Assembly (NCBI GenBank): GCA_038496445.1
Contig: JALMLS010000427.1
Span: 1-28,943 of the forward strand
Source: Trichosphaerium sp. ATCC 40318
Taxonomy: Eukaryota > Discosea > Flabellinia > Trichosidae
Length of the DNA: 28,943 nucleotides
Direction: 5' to 3'
Shown: positions 8,890-18,812 of the stretch, one piece after another
Position numbering within the stretch: position 1 is the first letter of the stretch
Layout: every line of letters starts with the position of its first letter
Notes under the pieces: model-generated
What the model saw: only the letters and a program-made list of their open reading frames with translations
What the model was told of the DNA's origin: nothing
Database searches by the model: none
Program-made: the position numbers and the translations under genes

Positions 8890-10016
8890 CAGTTGACCAA
8901 TCTTTTGCCCATGGTCCCAAGTATTGAACATCTTTTTCACCATAAGTGAATGCTTGAGCGTTTTTCAAGAGTCTTTGACCACAGGTTGTTTATCTCTTGG
9001 ATGAATGGAACCGAAAGGAGATGTTGGATCTCCCCTACATAAACAATTAGTTTGAAAAGCCAGCAGTACTATCACATACCCGACGTTTTGGTTTTCGCAT
9101 GCTTCAAGTTGAGATCCGCGCAATTCAGGTTCATTTACAACATTTGCGTCAAGCCAAGGAGCCAGTTGAACGAAAAAGAATGGGCAATGGATCAGTTTCA
9201 CTGTCTTAAGAAAAAATCATTTAGGCAATCAACTCCCTTGCAAAAGAAAGCGACGTACTCCACTTTGATCTCCAGTCTTTTATCATCTCAGGAAAAGCGC
9301 AAGCATAGTAATCCTAAAACGATTTAAGTAAATACTTAGATTATTCAATAAAGACGGTACAGGTTGGTAACTGTTTGCTTCTCCTTACCAAAAGCACCTT
9401 TTATTGTCATCTAAAAAAACAATCAGTTTGAGTAATACGTCCGAAAGCAAGAAGGTTCGTACATCTAGTATTGGTACTATCATTGCGTTCCATAGTACAT
9501 TAATCATTTTGATTACCAGCACATGCTGTTAAAGTGAGATTGCATACTTTCGATGCATCCGGAGAGCTCCAAGCCTAAATAGTACAACGTCAATATAATA
9601 TAGCAACACGTACTTTACCGCAGCTGTACTGGCGTACCACCCCAGTTATCACTCAACTAAAATAAACAAAACAATGTAAGATATAGTATCATTCTGTATT
9701 CACGTACAAGTCCAATAGGCACTTTACCATCAAGGTGATTGTATAAGTCTCTTCCAAAGAACCAACACACAGCACTAAATGAAGACCAGTTTCCAACGCC
9801 AATGGATTGACTACTTGCAGGAATCCATGGATGATCAACTTTTTTGAACTCTTGTACAGGCTACAGTTGTTGAAGTTAGAATAGAGCGGCAACACAAAAA
9901 TCAGCGGCGTATCTTGGCTTACAATTTTAGAGTATGTAGATTGTCCTACTGTCATTACACGTATATCTGGGAAATCATTCGCAGGCGCAACTTCTTTTGT
10001 ACTGTTGAAAGCTTGG
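8890..10016 (-). pseudogene. Sialate O-acetylesterase (SASA-type esterase) pseudogene, 5'-truncated
   Basis: Conserved blocks of the sialate O-acetylesterase family appear in order on the - strand: STKEVAPANDFPDIRV plus TVGQ (about 10016-9945), [20 protein letters not shown] plus CWFFGR, DNWGGTPVQ (about 9650), AWSSPDASKVC, LWNAMIVPIL, a broken WYQGEAN block, DYYACAFPEMIKDWR, FVQLAPWLDANVV, and GDPTSPFGSIHPRDKQ (about 9036-8985) with the catalytic His. Introns between blocks still look usable. The gene is dead on three counts. The 5' part with the Gly-Gln-Ser-Asn catalytic serine block is missing or unrecognisable. A TAA at 9385-9387 replaces the Tyr-Gln of WYQGEAN. The frame shifts after HPRDKQ before LLKNAQAFTYGEKDVQYLGP. 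In life the enzyme removes O-acetyl groups from sugars. Confidence 0.8.
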
Positions 10017-10134
10017 TCGATACAGTATCATCAGTTGCCATAATTGTAGTTTTATTAGCAAAACAACCCTAAAAGAAATTTGATTGAAATAGTGTTCCTT
10101 TGAGCGAAATTTCATTACATCAAACAACGTTAAC

Positions 10135-10515
10135 ATGTCCTCTCAACAACCAACAAACAGCCAGAGTTTATTTCAGCCAATAACAGTTGATCCTTACACC
10201 TACCTTAGTCAAAGGCCAATAGGTGCAAAGCCAACGCAGTAAAGCACTCCTACACCAGGTTATCAACCACCAACTGTGGCTGGAGTTAAAAAACGTAAAC
10301 GCCAACCTGAGTCCTCCTTCAATCGCAGAATGGACACTAAACGCACAGAAAAGGACAATTGAGTACTAGCAGAAAATGAAGCGAAGTTTCGGGAGGTGCT
10401 TTCAACAGCTATAGTTACATTGACAAGTCTGCTTGAGTGTGGACAAGCGCATGATGAGCACATGATGGCAATGCTGGAAAAAATATACGCTAGAACACCA
10501 AGCAGCAAAGCCTAA
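10135..10515 (+). pseudogene. Basic protein with coiled tail, two in-frame stops (possible Harbinger second protein)
   Basis: A 126-codon frame starting at an ATG is broken by TAA at 10240-10242 and TGA at 10360-10362, and ends at 10513-10515 with an AATAAA nearby. The remaining protein is Gln/Pro-rich at the front, has a basic patch (KKRKRQPE) and a C-terminal helix (FREVLSTAIVTLTSLLECGQ and MAMLEKIY). This resembles the tail of Myb/SANT-like accessory proteins of PIF/Harbinger transposons. It faces a Harbinger-like transposase remnant in convergent orientation, which supports that reading. The family call is inference. Confidence 0.45.
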
Positions 10516-10562
10516 GATGTGTAATATTACATTAATAAATAAATTGTTTATTTTCAAACTGT

Positions 10563-10808
10563 TTACAAATTACGTTTTACGAGCCCGAAGGTATTAATAG
10601 GAAAGCCATAACACCTGGTTAGGCATACAGTTTGAACAAGATTCGTACTAAGAAACCACTGTTCTCGTTTTGTAAATGGTTCTTGGTAAGCGGTGTCAGA
10701 CACATAGATATAATCGCATCTGTCAGATGACGTGATACTTTCTTCCAAGATTAATGACATGTAGAACGCAACATTGTAATCATTGAAACCTAAATAAAGC
10801 AGAATCAC
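10563..10808 (-). pseudogene. PIF/Harbinger-like DDE transposase, C-terminal remnant
   Basis: An exon beginning after a TTTAG acceptor (about 10790) encodes GFNDYNVAFYMSLI, then YIYVSDTAYQEPF, and ends INTFGLVKRNL at 10563. The order G-x-x-x-x-x-V, (D)-[ST]-A-Y-x-x-P-F, then F-G-[LV]-[LV]-K-R is that of the last third of Harbinger transposases, where the DxAY carries a catalytic Asp. The N-terminal two thirds are not recognisable in the following bases, and the expected Arg/Glu before the FG motif is altered. It is a decayed fragment. Confidence 0.5.
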
Positions 10809-12082
10809 TTAACTTTCAACTCAGTCGCAACAGCTCTTACAAGCGGAAGTTATAATTGAAGCAGTTATCCCTTTGCTTTAAAAGGTGTTGATAGAGGTGG
10901 TCCCAACTAAGCGGGCTACCTCTACGTGCTGAACGTTGCCTTTTGATAGTGCCACTGTAAATAGCTTTGGTAAAATTGGATGTGTACCCGTACAAAGTTT
11001 CAACGCTATCATCTCAGGCTTCAAATACGTAAGCGCACAATGGTATAATTCTGTCCAAATAACAATACTAATCGATATTTAACATAAATTCACAATAATC
11101 TTTATTTTGAATACTTTGGGCATAATTAGCGATGTTATGGTTGTATTTTTCGTTGGTACTTTACCTGTACTAGCAAAAAGACAATCTTGTCGGTTTAAGA
11201 CGGCTCCCGGGTGCAATGTGGGAGCCCTCAGCGTCCAGGGTTAAAGAACGGTGCTGGAATGGAACAATACTGGCCGTACCGGGGTTGTCGTGCTCAAGAG
11301 CCCGATAGGATGGAAGCCTACTGTACCCACAAGCCATGGTTCTTGCACAAACCGGATGCCTTGGATACTGCTCACACGTTCACAGTTGTCGATTCCTTCG
11401 CCGATATACAAGGAAAATTGAAATACTTATGTACCATTCATTTGTGGATAAAAATAAAAAGTGGTATTGAGAAATGTTGATAAAACGCAATTTCCTTCAC
11501 TCCATTGTGTTGCATTGGTGTTTATGAGCGTTTTGTATCTTCGTTTTACGTTGATCAAAGGTATTCGAGGATAGTTTCGTCTAATTCACTGAAATATCCA
11601 GTCTAATACTCCAAATATGGATAATGCACATTTCAAAACTCTCAAAAAGCCCTTGTACTACATATTTTCATGCGTATGAACGTATGAACGCTATCGATGA
11701 TGTTTTGGTTCGCGAAACATGGTACTAAACTATTAATTCTTTTTTCTGTGTATATTTTAGGTGACTTCATTTGATTACTCCAACACAGTACGTTGATGCC
11801 AAAGGCTGTGTTACGTTATGTTCGCAATATATAAAGCGAATTCGGTGAAATAGTACGCATATGGTAATATTAACTTTTTGGGGTATTGCCGTTTGTGTTT
11901 GGAAGCTTTGCTTTGAGTTAAGCCTCAATTGTAAGGTGCCTCTGCGGTCGCTTAAACAAGGTAAAATAAAATAATGTACACTTGGATATTGTAAAACGAT
12001 GTGGTATATGCTGTGCTTCCATACGAGTTGCATTTATAATCCAAAATGAGATAATTCCAGGAATAGAAAAGTAATGCTGTAG
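10809..12082. other. Gene-free stretch of the spacer
   Basis: No convincing exons were found. A locally GC-richer block (about 11200-11400) holds a 89-codon open frame (11211-11480) rich in Pro, Gly and Trp, without family features. It may be an old coding relic. Confidence 0.35.
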
Positions 12083-12367
12083 TACCGCGAGTTTCTTAAT
12101 TATTGGTACCAAACAAAATCCAATTTAACCTATCCTACACTAATCATGTGGTGTGTAAAGCTACATTCGTGATAGTCAACAGCCTATAGAACCAGAATTG
12201 TAGAGTTCACAGGTTCGCTTAGGGTAGCCATTGTAAAATGCTATGAGGTGAGTTTTTATGGCTGACAAACGCAGTGTACGTTATTTCAATATTGTGACTT
12301 ATTTACTTTCATTAATATCGCCACAGTGGGAACTGTTCTCGTACCAATAATTAAGAACTCGCGGGTA
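12083..12367. mobile_element. MITE-like element with terminal inverted repeats and TA flanks
   Basis: Ends at 12085-12109 (CCGCGAGTTTCTTAATTATT plus GGTAC) and 12341-12365 are inverted repeats of about 25 bp, differing by length changes in a C run and a T run. The element of about 281 bp is flanked by TA at 12083-12084 and at 12366-12367. There is no coding capacity. A TA target duplication with this size fits a Tc1/mariner-type MITE. The superfamily is inferred only from the TA. Confidence 0.6.
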
Positions 12368-12960
12368 TTATTGTTGGTTCTAAAGGGAGTCATGAATAGC
12401 AAGCACGTGCCTTATTTACTACTATTGGATTTGGGCTGCCAAAGCACAGACTTGGCCATATTTGTTTGGAAGTAGAGAACTAGACACATCAACTTTAGTA
12501 TCTCGTTAGTCTGTTACACCTAAAACTAAGTGTTCAATACAAGTAGTTAAACCCCAATTGATTATTTAGTGCAAAGCATACATGCGTATGTGCTCCTTCA
12601 AGTACCAGACAGAGTTAACTTGTTTTCCACTTCAGATTGCATTCAAATAGTGTAGCATGTCAAAGGTATCATAACATATCGCCACTACCAGTTGCAATCT
12701 GTTCTATTTCAACATGTTAGAGTTGGGGCTTATAATTGTCCATCTGAGATTGAGATTGCGGTTGGTTAACATGTACTTGTAGATGCCCTTTCCTTGCTGA
12801 TAAACGATTGTTCTGAGTTTGTGTACTGGAGGACAACAAACATTAGTACATAACAACAAGGTTGAGCAAGAGAGATAGGGGTGGGGATAATACAGGGTAA
12901 CTGTAACACTAGCACGAAATAAGCAAAAAACCTAAAAATAAGTGGGTGCTAGTAGATGGA
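12368..12960. other. Gene-free stretch of the spacer
   Basis: No signature-bearing frame, repeat or RNA gene was recognised here. Confidence 0.35.
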
Positions 12961-13967
12961 TATAGGGTTTGGGGTTAATAACTGCCCGTAGGAATATGCC
13001 CTCGTATACCACTACATTTTCTTCTCCCTCCACCTCTTTTTTGCCTTTTTTCTTAGTCATAAGGCCGTGTCTTTGTGGGTTTTGGGAAGTTGATTTACTA
13101 CTGCTACCTCTGAGAAGCTCAAAGTGCCGGTTCTTCTAATACGCTTGGCTTAGGTTGTTTGCCTGTTCAGAAAATTGTTAGTGTTTGGTGTTTGTAGTCT
13201 CTACAGGGACGAAAATGAGCGCTAACCATAGCACTAGATTCATGTGATTGATACTAAACGAAAACAAAATAGATTGACAACTAGATGGCACAGTACCTCT
13301 CTTAGACACTGTCAAGCTCTCCTTTTCACATATAACGATAGATTTGGTACAAGGGTCCTCAAAGTCAATACAATTCCATGTTAGAGCACTGCAATATGAC
13401 GATATTTAAAAAAGACCCAAAAATAAACAAAAACTGTTTTACCTTGTTGTTACTTACCTTCTACTTCCTCTATTTCGGCTGAAACCTGTCTGTACCTATC
13501 CAAAGCATTCTCAAACACCTCTTGGGTTGCTTGATGCCCTTTTCAAATTCCACTCGGCCTTTGTAGTCACTAGAAAGAAGAGTGAGTGAGATTTAATTTG
13601 ATTAACGAGATGGTGTTATGTTGTTTACACTGGGTAAATACTAATGCTAGCACTAGGGACGATTTTTGTAAGCAGTTCACACTTTCAAAAAAAGTCTAGC
13701 ACACCTCAAAAACGTTATTTTTGCCCAAATTTTGGGTATGCTTCAGAACACATTTGTGTCTACAATTTGGCTGAACCAGGACTTGCTGGTAATTAATAGT
13801 GTACTTCAATAAACTATTTCATTGAATCTAAAAACGAGTTTTTTCTGCTTGGGATCATATTCTTCTCCTCTAACACCACCATGTTTTGCAGGTAATTCTT
13901 TTACAACATAGTGATTAAGGATTACATTCTGTCTTTTGTTGCATTTTTTATCACTTTCAGTGTTCTA
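12960..13967 (-). pseudogene. Unrecognised broken multi-exon gene or genes
   Basis: Several coding-like pieces lie on the - strand. Around 13808-13964 is NKRQNVILNHYVVKELPAKH, then GGVRGEEYDPKQKKLVFRFN, with a stop at 13806-13808 and a TAG upstream at 13965-13967. Around 13460-13565 is DYKGRVEFEKGIK, then in a shifted frame TQEVFENALDRYRQVSAEIE before a GTAAGT donor. Around 13300-13375 is CIDFEDPCTKSIVICEKESL before a GTAC donor. Around 12960-13130 is a Ser/Lys-rich tail. The pieces may belong to one or two genes. I do not recognise the family. Frame breaks and stops indicate decay. Confidence 0.4.
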
Positions 13968-15630
13968 CATAAAGCTATCATCACCCGTCTCTATACCTGA
14001 TTGCTGTAAATTGGTCATTCTTTTGAACAATCATTCTAACCCACAGATACCTTTTTCAAATCTTTCATTTTGGCGGCAGGTGCTCAATAAACCATTGTGT
14101 ACCTATGCACAGTCATAGAGTATTTAATAATTTAGGTATCAAAACACGGAGGTTACTTTTTCATAGAAGTTGATGAACATAATATTTAAATGAAAATGTC
14201 AAAATACTCACTCTTGCTTGGTACTTTATTGAATCAGAGGTCCACAAAGCTTGCTGTAGTTATGTTTTACCACTACAGAAGTTTTAGAGACAGAACTTAC
14301 TTTTTACATGGAGATACTTCAGTACTTGCCAAAAACAGTTTTTTTGAAACTATGCTGCTACAATTGTTTAACTATTGCTGAAAGTTATGCTGTATCATAT
14401 GCAGTGTGTGGAATGTACTTTCAAAGAGTAAGGGACCTTCAATTACTCATGGTATTTCATAAAATGTAAAATTGCTTATGGTGACTGAGGACAGAATATT
14501 GGAATTTACAGATTACGCAAGGCTGTACAGACTTGAAACCCATCTTACCATATGTCAAATAGCTGTTAAATGTATGTACACCGTTTAAAAGCTTGTACAC
14601 GCTTGCCCTACATCGGTATTGGGGAACTCGATTTGACTAGAATATTAACACAGCAAACCAACGTTTTAAGCGTTTTCTGAGCGATAAACGTCGTTTAAAG
14701 GTACATTGTACATACACGTTCATATTGTGGTACCATAAGCTTTATTTTAGCCCATAACGCATAAATTTATTTGCAAGAGCCGTTTATGATGATTCCAGGC
14801 TCTAATCATCTGCTTTATTCTCAATGAAGCTCGATTGAAGCTTTTTTAGCTGTGTATTAAACAAATACGCCAAAAAACATGTAAAAAAGTAAATAATTTA
14901 TTTCACACTTAGAACATAACAATAGAGCCATTCATTCTAGATATACATTAACACACGCTACAGCTTTGATATAAGAGGTGTGAACCGCTTACAAAAATAG
15001 TCCCTAGATTAATACTTACTTGACATTCTACATGTCAAAGAACAGCTACAACATTTGAAAATGTCAAGTGTTGTGCCAGGTGATGTGTCTGGATGGCAAG
15101 TCACATTGTTCACAGAGATTACGAATGTACCAGAAACTTGAAAACAAAGAGGTGCTAATACCAGGCGTCAAAAATAGACAACACAGTTTAAAGACTGCAA
15201 ACCCCGGTATACAGCATCTTAATCGCATATATGACCATTCAATCTAACAAGAACCCATTTAATAGCATCTGCTACAAATTTATGTTCTGGTGCTTGTTGG
15301 AAAGCTTGAAGTAGATGTGTTACCTAGTTTACGCATAAGCGTGTTTGGCGTACTATTCCGCAGAATTATAATTCAACAGGTAGGCAGTTTACCTTATTTA
15401 GCGTTTTCACTTCTGTATGTTTGTTTAATAGTGTTTCAGAGCTGCTTAGACCCAAACCATAGCAAAAAATTCCCGTTTGACAGACTTAGAACTGATAAAA
15501 TATGGAACACGTGCAAACCACAAACCGTTTTTTTAATTCTCTATATTATGAGCTGTACTTACAGTTGGTGGTTCTACAGTATGTTGTAAGTTGGTTGACA
15601 CTATTCGGAGCGTCAGAAATCCCCTTTTAG
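13968..15630. other. Long stretch without a supported gene
   Basis: Open frames of 60-99 codons occur (14190-14381, and 15290-15589 which lacks an ATG). They are hydrophobic and AT-driven, with no recognisable motifs. Possible upstream relics of the - strand pseudogene extend to about 14100. Nothing else is supported. Confidence 0.35.
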
Positions 15631-15671
15631 CTATTCAGCGCACAGAGATAATATCTCCATGCGCTGAATAG
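15631..15671. repeat. 41-bp near-perfect palindrome, transposon-end-like
   Basis: CTATTCAGCGCACAGAGATA is followed almost directly by its near reverse complement ending GCGCTGAATAG. The outer 12 bases on each side match perfectly. The same 20-base end motif occurs once in each arm, at 3557-3576 and 20763-20782. This fits two abutting terminal inverted repeats of a DNA transposon, or its excision remnant. Confidence 0.6.
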
Positions 15672-16059
15672 TCGCCAGTCTTAGTAATTGGTCTAAAACT
15701 TGTCTAAACCTGCTCTCCACACCCAGGCGACTATGTTAACTGGTCCATAGCGCTCCTATTTTCGTACACAATCTTAAACAAATTTGAGCAGCACCGCAGC
15801 GTTTTTTTCGTGTTCACAGAAACCATATTTTATTTTCGGACAATGTTACACGTCCAACACACTTTCCATATTGGGTGCCCATGTACAAAGGGCTCCAACG
15901 AGTATGTAAATATACAATTACACTTAAAACAATACATAAATACACCCATCTTCGGCATCATCTTAATTAGCGTGTCAAAATTGCTTTTTTAGTAGCCATA
16001 AAAATAGTGCCTTGTAAAAGCAGCTTCTTTGGATGCAGTAGGCGTCTTTGGTGTAGTTT
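15672..16059. other. Intergenic, downstream of mucin-like gene
   Basis: No gene was recognised. It borders the putative 3' end of the mucin-like gene. A + strand frame at 15810-15992 has no signature. Confidence 0.35.
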
Positions 16060-18683
16060 ATTTAGTTGAAGCCAAGCATCAGTTGTAGACGCATCTGTAC
16101 AAGGTACCTCAGCAGTTGATGAAGCACTTGAAGGTACTATTGTAGTTGCCTCCGTAAATAAAGTTAGTTCTAGAAAGTAAAGTAGGAAGTACCATTTATT
16201 GAGCCTTTGTAGTTGGAGATTTAGTAGGAGCTTCAGTTGTAGGAGCATCTGTAATTGGTGCTACTGTGGTTGGCACATCTGTTGTTGGAGCTTCGGTTGT
16301 TGGTTCTAATACTGTTAAGTTGAAAAAGATGATAGTAATGTCCAATTAATCACTCAAGTATCATTGTAGTTGAGGCTTCCGTTGTAAGAGCTACTATAGT
16401 TGGTGCTCACTTGTTGGAGCCTCTGTGTTCGGTGCCTCTGTTGTTGGCACAGCAGTTGTAGGAACCTCTGTGGTTGGAGCCTCAGTTGTAGGCGATTCTG
16501 TAGTTGGTGCATCTACAAAGAAAGTTAGTTGCTTTAGAAAGTAAAATACAAAGTACCACTTGTTGGCGCTACAGTTGTAGGTGCTTCAGTAGTTGGAGTT
16601 TCAGTCGTAGGCGCATCTGTTGAAGGTGGTTCAGTTGTTGGAGCCTCAGTAGTTGGCGATTCGGTGGTTGGAGCATCTGTAGTTGGTGCTACGGTTGTTG
16701 GTGCTTCAGTAGTAGGTGCATCTGTGGTTGGAGCTTCAGTTGTTGGCACTTCAGTTGTTGGTGCTTCCGTAGTTGGAGCGTTAGTTGTAGGAGCCTCTGT
16801 AGTTGGTGCGTCAGTTGTAGGAGCTACAGTTGTAGGGGTTGCAGTGGTAGGAGCTTCAGTTGTTGGTGCTGCTGTTGTAGGAGTAGCTGTAGTTGGTGAC
16901 TCTGTTGTTGGTGCATCAGTTGTAGGCGATTCTGTAGTAGGGGCTTCAGTAGTTGGTGCTTCGGTTGTTGGCGCAACAGCTGTTGGTGCTTCTGTTGTTG
17001 GAGCTGCTGTAGTAGGTGCTACAGTTGTTGGTGCTTCAGTTGTTGGTGCCTCAGTAGTTGGCGCTTCTGTAGTTGGAGCCTATGTTGTTGGAGCCTATGT
17101 AGTTGGAGCTTCAGTGGTTGGAGCTTCAGTTGTTGGTGCTTCTATAGTTGGTGCCTCCGTTGTTGGTGGTTCTGTCATAGGCGCTTCAGTTGTAGGAGCA
17201 TCTACAAAGAAAGTTAGTTGCTTTAGAAAGTAAAATACAAAGTACCACTTGTTGGTGCTACAGTTGTAGGTGCTTCTATAGTTGGAGCCTCAGTCGTTGG
17301 TGCTTCTGTTGTTGGAGCTTCAGTTGTTGGGGCTTCTGTTGTTGGAGCATGTCATTGGTGCATCAGTTGTTGGTGCATCTGTAGTAGGCGCTACAGTGGT
17401 TGGAGCCTCAGTTGTTGGAGCCTCAGTTGTAGGTGCATCTGTGGTTGGAGCTTCAGTCGTAGGAGCTACTGTAGTTTGCGCCTCAGTTGTGGGAACCTCC
17501 GTAGTAGGCGCCAATGTAGTAGGTGCTACAGTTGTAGGTTGCAGTGGTAGGAGCCTCAGTTGTTGGAGCCTCAGTAGTAGGCGCTGCAGGTGTAGGAGCC
17601 TCCGTTGTTGGCGCATCAGTGGTAGGGGTTGCAGGTGTTGGCGCTTCTGTGCTTGGTGCTTGTGTAGTTGGTGCATCTATTACTGTTAGATGGAAAAAGA
17701 TAACAATATAAATCAAGTACCAGTTGTTGGTGCCTCAGTAGTTGGAGTTTCAGTTGTAGGTGCTTCTGTAGTTGGTGGAGGCGTCATTGGTGGCATTGTA
17801 GTTGGATGCTGTGTTGTTGGCGCTTCTGTTGTTGGCGCAGCAGTTGTAGGAACCTCTGTGGTTGGAGCCTCCGTTGTTGGCGCTACAGTTGTAGGTGCTT
17901 CTGTAGTTGGAGCAGTGTCTCTGTGGTAGGCGCCAATGTAGTTGGAGCTTCAGTTGTTGGTGCTTCTGTCATTGGCGCTTCGGTGGTAGGTGCATCTGTA
18001 GTAGGCGCTACAGTGGTAGGAGCCTCAGTCGTTGGGGCTTCGGTGGTTGGTGCATCTGTAGTAGGTGTTACTGTGGTTGGTGCAGCTTTTGTTGGCCCTT
18101 GGTTGTTGGAGTGCCAGTAGTTGGCGCTTTCGCTGTAGCCTCTGCTGTCAGTGCATCAGTGGTTGGAGCATCTATAGTTTATTGTCTCAGTCGTTGGTGC
18201 GTCTGTAGTAGGTGGCACAGTGGTAGGAGCATCAGTTATAGGGGCCCTTGTGGTTGGTGCTTTTGTTGTTGGAGCTTCAGTCGTAGGTACATTGGTGGTT
18301 GGAGCTGGGTTTTGGTGAAAGGAGCATCTGTAGTTGAAGCTGTTGTTAGCGGTTCTATTGTTGGAGTACTTGCAGTAGGAGCATCAGTTGTTGGTGTGGC
18401 TGTGGTAGGGGCTGCAGTTGTAGGTTTAGTTGGCGCATCTATCACAGTTAGAAAGAAAGCTAAAAAATATCAAGCAAGTACCAGTTAGGTGCATCTGTTG
18501 TTGTGTGCAGCAATAGTTGGAGCATCTGTTGTTGGTGCAACAGTTGGCTGTGAAGCAGTGGTTGATGAGCTTGTAGAAGGTGTTTCTGTGACAGAAGTTA
18601 AGACAACGTATCATCAACAGTAATCTTTCTGTCTTGAACCTTCGTTTGTTGACCTTTGTACTTGGTGCCTCAGTTTTAACAGT
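16060..18683 (-). pseudogene. Thr/Pro-rich mucin-like repeat gene
   Basis: The - strand encodes tandem APTTD/APTTE/APTTV pentapeptides (15-bp period) over about 2 kb, after a Ser/Thr-rich lead (TPSTSSSTTASQPTVAPTTD). Such sequences are typical of heavily O-glycosylated surface or secreted proteins; no signal peptide or membrane anchor was identified. At least six introns of similar kind interrupt the repeats. They start GTAC and end TAG in phase 1 within the D/E codon, and those at 17245-17202 and 16556-16513 are identical 44-mers. Signs of decay are two in-frame TAG codons (antisense CTA at 17080-17082 and 17095-17097) and two-base losses that shift frame near 17350 and 17535. Miscalled repeats in the assembly are an alternative. 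The first exons lie in the right palindrome arm. Confidence 0.6.
16200..18440. repeat. 15-bp coding minisatellite
   Basis: Variants of GTTGGTGCTTCAGTT repeat with a 15-bp period across most of this interval, broken only by the introns of the mucin-like gene. Units differ at a few positions, so this is an old, diverged array rather than a fresh expansion. It is the source of the APTTx repeats on the - strand and of a long VVGAS antisense frame. Confidence 0.9.
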
Positions 18684-18812
18684 GTACGTTGTACAACAAG
18701 CCTTGGAAGTTTAGTTGGCCCTTTTATAGTTGTAGTTATAGGTGTTTCAGATATTGGAAATTTGTTTGCCAATGAGCGGTGTCTTTTTAACAGCTTACAA
18801 GATAACTTTTTG

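Noticed and set aside
11211-11480. 89-codon frame in a GC-richer patch
   Set aside because: No recognisable domain. Other frames of the same patch look equally protein-like, so no strand or product can be supported.
15290-15589. 99-codon hydrophobic + strand frame
   Set aside because: It has no ATG, no motif, no splice or polyA support; AT-rich sequence can give such a frame by chance.
16664-17233. 189-codon + strand frame of VVGAS repeats
   Set aside because: It is the mirror of the 15-bp minisatellite. The opposite strand gives the mucin-like APTTx repeats joined by proper introns, while this frame reads through one of those introns.
16200-18440. CRISPR-like tandem array
   Set aside because: Units are 15 bp, contiguous and coding, with no spacers; the context is eukaryotic.
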